Source: Nitrososphaerales archaeon TH5896
GTDB lineage: Archaea > Thermoproteota > Nitrososphaeria > Nitrososphaerales > Nitrososphaeraceae
Direction of reading: 5' to 3'
Assembly (NCBI GenBank): GCA_014523625.1
Contig: JAATVP010000058.1
Coordinates: forward strand, 1 to 14,714
Length of the DNA: 14,714 nucleotides
Shown: piece after piece, positions 14,547-14,714 of the stretch
Layout of the letters: every line of letters begins with the position of its first letter
Position numbering within the stretch: position 1 is the stretch's first letter
The notes under the pieces: generated by a model
What the model was told of the DNA's origin: nothing
What the model saw: the letters and a program-made list of their open reading frames with translations, nothing else
Database searches by the model: none
Translations under genes and position numbers: made by a program

Positions 14547-14714
14547 TTATACTTTAGTCATTCTTGTAACTTCTTTCAGCAGATCATAGTTGTCAATTGG
14601 CTTTTTGAGAATGGTGCATTCGGGGAATTTACGTAAGGCAAAATCAAATACCATCTCTCCCGCAGTTATAAAACATACTTTGACCTTGCTATCGATTTTT
14701 TGAAGCTTGTTGCA
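14547..14714 (-). CDS. Response regulator receiver domain, 3' end only
   Basis: Fifty-five residues run in from the window edge and end at a TAA (14547-14549). They contain KVKVCFITAGE, the beta-4 strand with the conserved Thr, and CTILKKPID with the conserved lysine-proline of receiver domains, then a final helix. The protein stops right after it, so there is no output domain, as in the broken regulator at 11043-11518; both share the VCF-T-GE and KKPI features. The phospho-acceptor aspartate lies outside the window. It is upstream of the HD hydrolase on the same strand with 115 bases between them; co-transcription is possible but not shown. Confidence 0.8.
   Translation of the reverse strand, partial: CNKLQKIDSKVKVCFITAGEMVFDFALRKFPECTILKKPIDNYDLLKEVTRMTKV

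Overview
The window is AT-rich (roughly one third G+C by eye) and reads as an archaeal chromosome, most likely a soil-type ammonia-oxidising thaumarchaeon (Nitrososphaerales, Nitrosocosmicus- or Nitrososphaera-like). This is inferred from several features: a family-4 [4Fe-4S] uracil-DNA glycosylase, archaeal-type UMP kinase, many genes with an AT-rich TATA-like box about 25-30 bases before the start codon (leaderless style), Ser/Thr/Asn-rich exported proteins full of N-x-S/T sequons, output-less response regulators, and a decayed tyrosine integrase of the kind recalled from those genomes. No database search was possible.

Left part (1-2800, + strand): a four-helix membrane protein of unknown function, the uracil-DNA glycosylase, and an NADP-type beta-hydroxyacid dehydrogenase. 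Middle part (3180-6800, - strand): a membrane-anchored extracytoplasmic protein whose C-terminal region resembles the extracytoplasmic helical domain of FTR1 iron permeases but lacks the permease, a DUF2024 small protein, and an exported dienelactone hydrolase. These are separated by long non-coding stretches.

Region 6800-8700 looks like accessory DNA. A tyrosine recombinase gene is broken by three reading-frame breaks and an internal deletion. It is followed by a small exported protein and about 700 bases holding only coding-like scraps. A CorA-like transporter (- strand) carries GMY where the family has GMN.

Region 9700-12100 is mostly gene-poor. It holds one small unknown gene, a response regulator broken by a single-base frameshift, and a diverged repeat family (copies A, B, C) not explained by any gene. 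A and B share a small hairpin with a compensatory base change. A and C share a fossil minus-strand reading frame. A 16-base core of the family recurs exactly at the start of the integrase remnant.

Right part (12100-14714): a small unknown protein, then a tightly spaced - strand pair of an HD-domain phosphohydrolase followed by UMP kinase (both nucleotide metabolism), and the 3' end of another receiver-domain protein at the window edge.

Starts were moved inward from the longest open frame in many genes where a TATA-like box, a Shine-Dalgarno sequence or the family's usual N-terminus argues for an internal ATG. All repeat and alignment statements were made by eye.
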